Below, one piece after another: positions 61,629-64,000 of a stretch of DNA of 64,000 nucleotides. Numbering within the stretch: position 1 is the stretch's first letter; each line of letters opens with the position of its first letter. The notes under the pieces were generated by a model. That model was given only the letters and a program-made list of their open reading frames with translations. It did not search any database and was not told the DNA's origin. The DNA is from Actinomycetota bacterium (lineage in GTDB: Bacteria > Actinomycetota > Humimicrobiia > Humimicrobiales > Humimicrobiaceae). The stretch covers positions 4,502 to 68,501 of the forward strand of contig JAMCSM010000160.1 of assembly GCA_023380915.1 (NCBI GenBank), in the 5' to 3' direction. Both the position numbers and the translations under genes were made by a program.

Positions 61629-61931
61629 TTATAAAAATTCGCCGCCCTGTATTTCTTTTGAAATTATATTAAAGCTTTCATCAAGATATATTGTAATATA
61701 TATTAAATTATTGCACTTATTTCCCAGAATTTCCTTTCTAAGAAAAAATGCAGTCCCCGATGGCGGATTATCTTCTTCATATACCCGTGAGAAATCACTT
61801 GTTCTTCTTAAATTAACATTTATTTCCTCAGAACATTTTTTGCATTTTATTTTTAATTTTAAAAAATTTTCATTTGGAGAATAGACAGAAGAAGAAAAAA
61901 ATTGTTTAAAATTTTTTAAGAAATTTGCCAT
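61629..61931 (-). CDS. Conserved-looking small protein with a CxxC motif, unknown function
   Basis: The 100-residue protein has no signal or membrane helix. A CKKC pair at about residues 34-37 (KIKCKKCSEEI) and a lone Cys near residue 73 could bind a metal. The rest is a mixed strand/helix small domain (INVNLRRTSDFSRVYE, YLDESFNIISKEIQGGEF). It lies upstream of glmU on the same strand (111 nt gap) and could share its promoter region. No family name can be given with confidence. Confidence 0.6.
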   Translation of the reverse strand: MANFLKNFKQFFSSSVYSPNENFLKLKIKCKKCSEEINVNLRRTSDFSRVYEEDNPPSGTAFFLRKEILGNKCNNLIYITIYLDESFNIISKEIQGGEFL

Positions 61932-62170
61932 ATTTAAAATTCTTTCCCTTTATTGCTGTTAAATTCCCTCTTGTTGTTTTCGTATTGAAACTAATCCTGT
62001 TTATTGCTGATTTTCATTGTGGATTTATTATACTAAAAATTAATCACATTGTAATTTTTTAATAACTAAATCTATAATTAAGACAAAATAAAAATTTATT
62101 TTTTCTGTAAACGTGAAAATTATATCAGAAAATAAGCAGCAAAAGAATTAAGAGTTATTTTAAAAAATAT

Positions 62171-63130
62171 ATGGTAAAAAAAAGAATTGATACAAGTAAA
62201 AACAAACTGCATCAGATTTATTATTTTCTTTTATTTAAAATTAAAAGCAGTTTATTTCATAAATTTAAAAAACCGCTTCTTACAGGAGTAAAACTTACAA
62301 ATATATGCAATTTAAAATGTCTGCACTGTCCATTCTGGAGAAATGAAAAGAAGCAAAGCCTTTCATGGGAAAAAATTACACAAATTTTAAGGAAACTTCA
62401 TGATGATGGAGTAAGGATAGTAATATTTGAAGGTGGAGAACCTTTGTTATGGAAAGACTTTAAAGAAAATAAAAATATAAATGATGTTATAAACCTTTCA
62501 AAAACTTATTTTTTTTCAACCGCGGTGACAACAAACGGGACAATTGATTTATCCGATATAAACAGCGACATCATATTCGTCAGTCTTGACGGACTTGAAA
62601 AAACTCAGAACAGTATAAGGGGAAATATTTTTGATATTATAATTAATAATATTAAAAATAACAGCGATAAAAAAATTATAATTAATATTACCATAAGTAA
62701 ACTCAACATTGATGATGTTATTCCTTTAATAAAATTCATGCAGGGCAAGGTATTTGGAATAACAGTACAATTTTTTTACCCTTATGAGGATGTTGAGAAT
62801 TTAAGCTTAAGTGTTGATGAGAAAGAAAAAATAATTAATGAAATTTTGACGCTGAAGAAAGAGGGCTACAATATTCTTGATTCAAAAGCTGCCTTAAAAA
62901 GTATGATAAGAAATACGTGGGTCTGCAAGGATTTTCTAATAGCAAGTGTTGACCCTGATGGAAGCATTAACTATGGATGTTATTTAAAAAACAGGGTAAA
63001 AAATATTTCATGCAAAAACTGCGGTTTTCTTGCTCATTGCGAAATATCCCTTGCATACGGATTAAATTTCGATGCACTGTTCTCAGCAAAAAACATATTC
63101 TGGGGTAAAGCTTCTCATGGTAAATCCTGA
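62171..63130 (+). CDS. Radical SAM protein with a C-terminal cysteine cluster (SPASM/twitch-like)
   Basis: The 319-residue protein has the radical SAM motif LTNICNLKCLHCPFW (CxxxCxxC, near residue 47), GGEPLLW and a typical TTNGT strand, then a C-terminal cysteine region (CKDF, NYGCYLKNR, SCKNCGFLAHCEISLAYG) that looks like an auxiliary Fe-S half-domain. Related proteins modify peptides, lipids or cofactors. No candidate precursor peptide is visible nearby and the neighbours are unrelated, so the substrate is unknown. The ATG has no strong ribosome site. Confidence 0.85.
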   Translation: MVKKRIDTSKNKLHQIYYFLLFKIKSSLFHKFKKPLLTGVKLTNICNLKCLHCPFWRNEKKQSLSWEKITQILRKLHDDGVRIVIFEGGEPLLWKDFKENKNINDVINLSKTYFFSTAVTTNGTIDLSDINSDIIFVSLDGLEKTQNSIRGNIFDIIINNIKNNSDKKIIINITISKLNIDDVIPLIKFMQGKVFGITVQFFYPYEDVENLSLSVDEKEKIINEILTLKKEGYNILDSKAALKSMIRNTWVCKDFLIASVDPDGSINYGCYLKNRVKNISCKNCGFLAHCEISLAYGLNFDALFSAKNIFWGKASHGKS

Positions 63131-63143
63131 CTTTCCTTTTTCC

Positions 63144-63563
63144 CTATTGCTGCGACATAATATATGTTTTTAAAAATTTCTCTATGGCTTTTACGGTTTC
63201 CTCTTTAACCTTTGGAGGACTTTGACTCACCCAAACGGTAAAGTTATAAAGTTCCTGCGTATTGACTTTTAACCACCTTTTATTCTTATAAAGAAAAACA
63301 AACAAAGTAGTCATAGCAATTCTTTTATTGCCATTTTGGAAGGGATGATTTTTAATCATAAGATAAAAAAGAATACTTGCTTTAGGTATAATACCCGGAT
63401 AGAGATCTTTTTTTGAAAAACTTTGGAAAGGAGTAGCTAAACAACTTTCTAATGCATTCGGATAGCGAGTCAGAAAATCTGGTATTGGTTCATCAAAAGA
63501 CAGTGCCTCGTGTGCTAATTTAAATGCTATATATTCTACATCTTTAAGAGTAATATTTTCCAT
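63144..63563 (-). CDS. doc: Doc-type death-on-curing toxin (Fic fold)
   Basis: The 139-residue protein has the family core IKNHPFQNGNKRIAMTTLFVFL near residue 75; HPFxNGNKR is the Fic/Doc active-site loop, with the Lys variant (NKR) characteristic of Doc. Doc toxins phosphorylate EF-Tu or otherwise block translation. The start overlaps the antitoxin stop by 1 nt (TAATG), so the pair is coupled. It is intact in length and motif. Confidence 0.92.
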   Translation of the reverse strand: MENITLKDVEYIAFKLAHEALSFDEPIPDFLTRYPNALESCLATPFQSFSKKDLYPGIIPKASILFYLMIKNHPFQNGNKRIAMTTLFVFLYKNKRWLKVNTQELYNFTVWVSQSPPKVKEETVKAIEKFLKTYIMSQQ

Positions 63564-63820
63564 TATTCCTTACCCAATAATTTTAATACATCACCATATT
63601 CTTTAACTGTTTTTTTTACAGCTTCATCAATCTCTTTCTTTCTTTTTGCACTTAATTTCTTACCAACAATATCATCTACATATTTTTTAGAAATAGCATA
63701 ATTTCTCCCTATTTTTATTGCTTCTATTTCCCCTTTCTTTACCTTATTATAAACAGCGATTCTGCTTAATCCTAAAAATTTTGCTAATTGGGGAATAGTA
63801 ATAAACTTATTATTTTTCAT
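63563..63820 (-). CDS. HTH (excisionase/MerR-like) antitoxin of the Doc module
   Basis: The protein has 85 residues from the ATG with GGAG 6 nt upstream; a TTG five codons earlier overlaps that site. An N-terminal excisionase-type helix-turn-helix (TIPQLAKFLGLSRIAVYNKV, then GEIEAIKIGRNYAISK) is followed by a C-terminal amphipathic tail (IDEAVKKTVKEYGDVLKLLG) of the kind that inhibits Doc partners. The HTH should repress the operon by binding repeats upstream (63881-63960). Confidence 0.88.
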   Translation of the reverse strand: MKNNKFITIPQLAKFLGLSRIAVYNKVKKGEIEAIKIGRNYAISKKYVDDIVGKKLSAKRKKEIDEAVKKTVKEYGDVLKLLGKE

Positions 63821-63880
63821 AATAACTCCAGCCAAAATATTTATTTTTATTTGTCGTGTTTTTAAATACTATATGATATA

Positions 63881-63960
63881 TATCTATACATCGTAGACTC
63901 AATTGTATCAATACATCGTAGACTCTTAATGAAAGGTATGTATCAATACATCGTGAACTT
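63881..63960. repeat. Three 20-bp direct repeats upstream of the toxin-antitoxin operon
   Basis: TATCTATACATCGTAGACTC (63881-63900), TATCAATACATCGTAGACTC (63906-63925) and TATCAATACATCGTGAACTT (63941-63960) differ at one to four positions. They begin 61 nt before the antitoxin start. The start-to-start distances are 25 and 35 bp. Likely binding sites for the HTH antitoxin, giving conditional autoregulation. They may continue past the window edge. Confidence 0.75.
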
Positions 63961-64000
63961 GGTACAGTTATATTCTATACTGACCTCAAAAAAAGAGGAA

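Noticed and set aside
63881..63960. Three direct repeats considered as CRISPR or plasmid iterons
   Set aside because: Spacers are 5 and 15 bp, far too short for CRISPR, and no replication gene is present; the position upstream of an HTH antitoxin favours operators.

Overview
The window is strongly AT-rich DNA from an anaerobic bacterium. The gene set suggests a monoderm (single-membrane) organism: a Pel exopolysaccharide operon without the outer-membrane exporter genes pelB/pelC, a DivIC/FtsB-like septum protein, a lipoprotein-type parvulin foldase and Thr/Ala-rich linkers on secreted lipoproteins. It makes isoprenoids by the MEP route (ispE) and carries acetogen-type folate chemistry (MetV/MetF) next to a [NiFe]-hydrogenase. 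An anaerobic low-GC lineage of the Actinomycetota/Firmicutes type fits, but no rRNA or other phylogenetic marker settles this.

Layout. 1-11.6 kb (minus strand) is a catabolic cluster: a LacI repressor with two palindromic operators built around its own promoter, two UroD/MtaA-like proteins, a ribose-type ABC transporter (lipoprotein binding protein, ATPase, permease), a third UroD/MtaA-like protein and an aldose-1-epimerase-like protein cut by the window edge. A complete group II intron (4799-6695) sits inside the transporter operon. 11.7-22.3 kb holds housekeeping and DNA repair genes: a UlaG-like hydrolase, RadC, a CHASE4-PAS-GGDEF-HD-GYP c-di-GMP protein, an XRE regulator, a PflX-like radical SAM protein, two divergent PolX paralogues and endonuclease III. 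22.3-32.2 kb (minus) reads as one long operon: B12-type radical SAM protein, methyltransferase, NikR, a 36-codon membrane peptide, PelD, PelE-like, DUF2194/PelA-like deacetylase, PelF and PelG. 32.3-41.6 kb (minus) has ispE with a remnant of type 2 IPP isomerase, a prenyl synthase, a SAF-domain dehydrogenase, and a citrate/homocitrate-to-2-oxoacid set (two homocitrate-synthase-family proteins, aconitase-type large and small subunits, isocitrate-type dehydrogenase). 42.2-44.2 kb is rtcB-archease. 44.2-44.4 kb is a small element with AGAC-rich inverted ends enclosing a truncated four-helix-bundle gene. 44.7-49.4 kb (plus) is an operon of hydrogenase small subunit, large subunit, MetV, MetF and hydrogenase maturation protease. 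50-61.5 kb (minus) is a conserved housekeeping block: tRNA-Leu, Ppx/GppA, DivIC-like, MazG, PrsA/SurA-like, Mfd, Pth, bL25, Prs, GlmU. The right end has a radical SAM gene and a Doc toxin/HTH antitoxin pair preceded by three direct repeats.

A structured repeat of about 215 bp occurs three times (17.6, 23.9 and 57.6 kb). Its stems show compensatory changes between copies, and in the third copy the core is flipped relative to the flanking arms.

The most notable points are: (1) the hydrogenase-MetVF operon, which predicts H2-linked methylene-tetrahydrofolate reduction; (2) the paired homocitrate-synthase-family proteins with complementary loss of conserved motifs; (3) the structured, apparently invertible repeat; (4) the monoderm-type Pel operon containing NikR; (5) three HxCG-bearing UroD-family proteins tied to a sugar-type ABC transporter.
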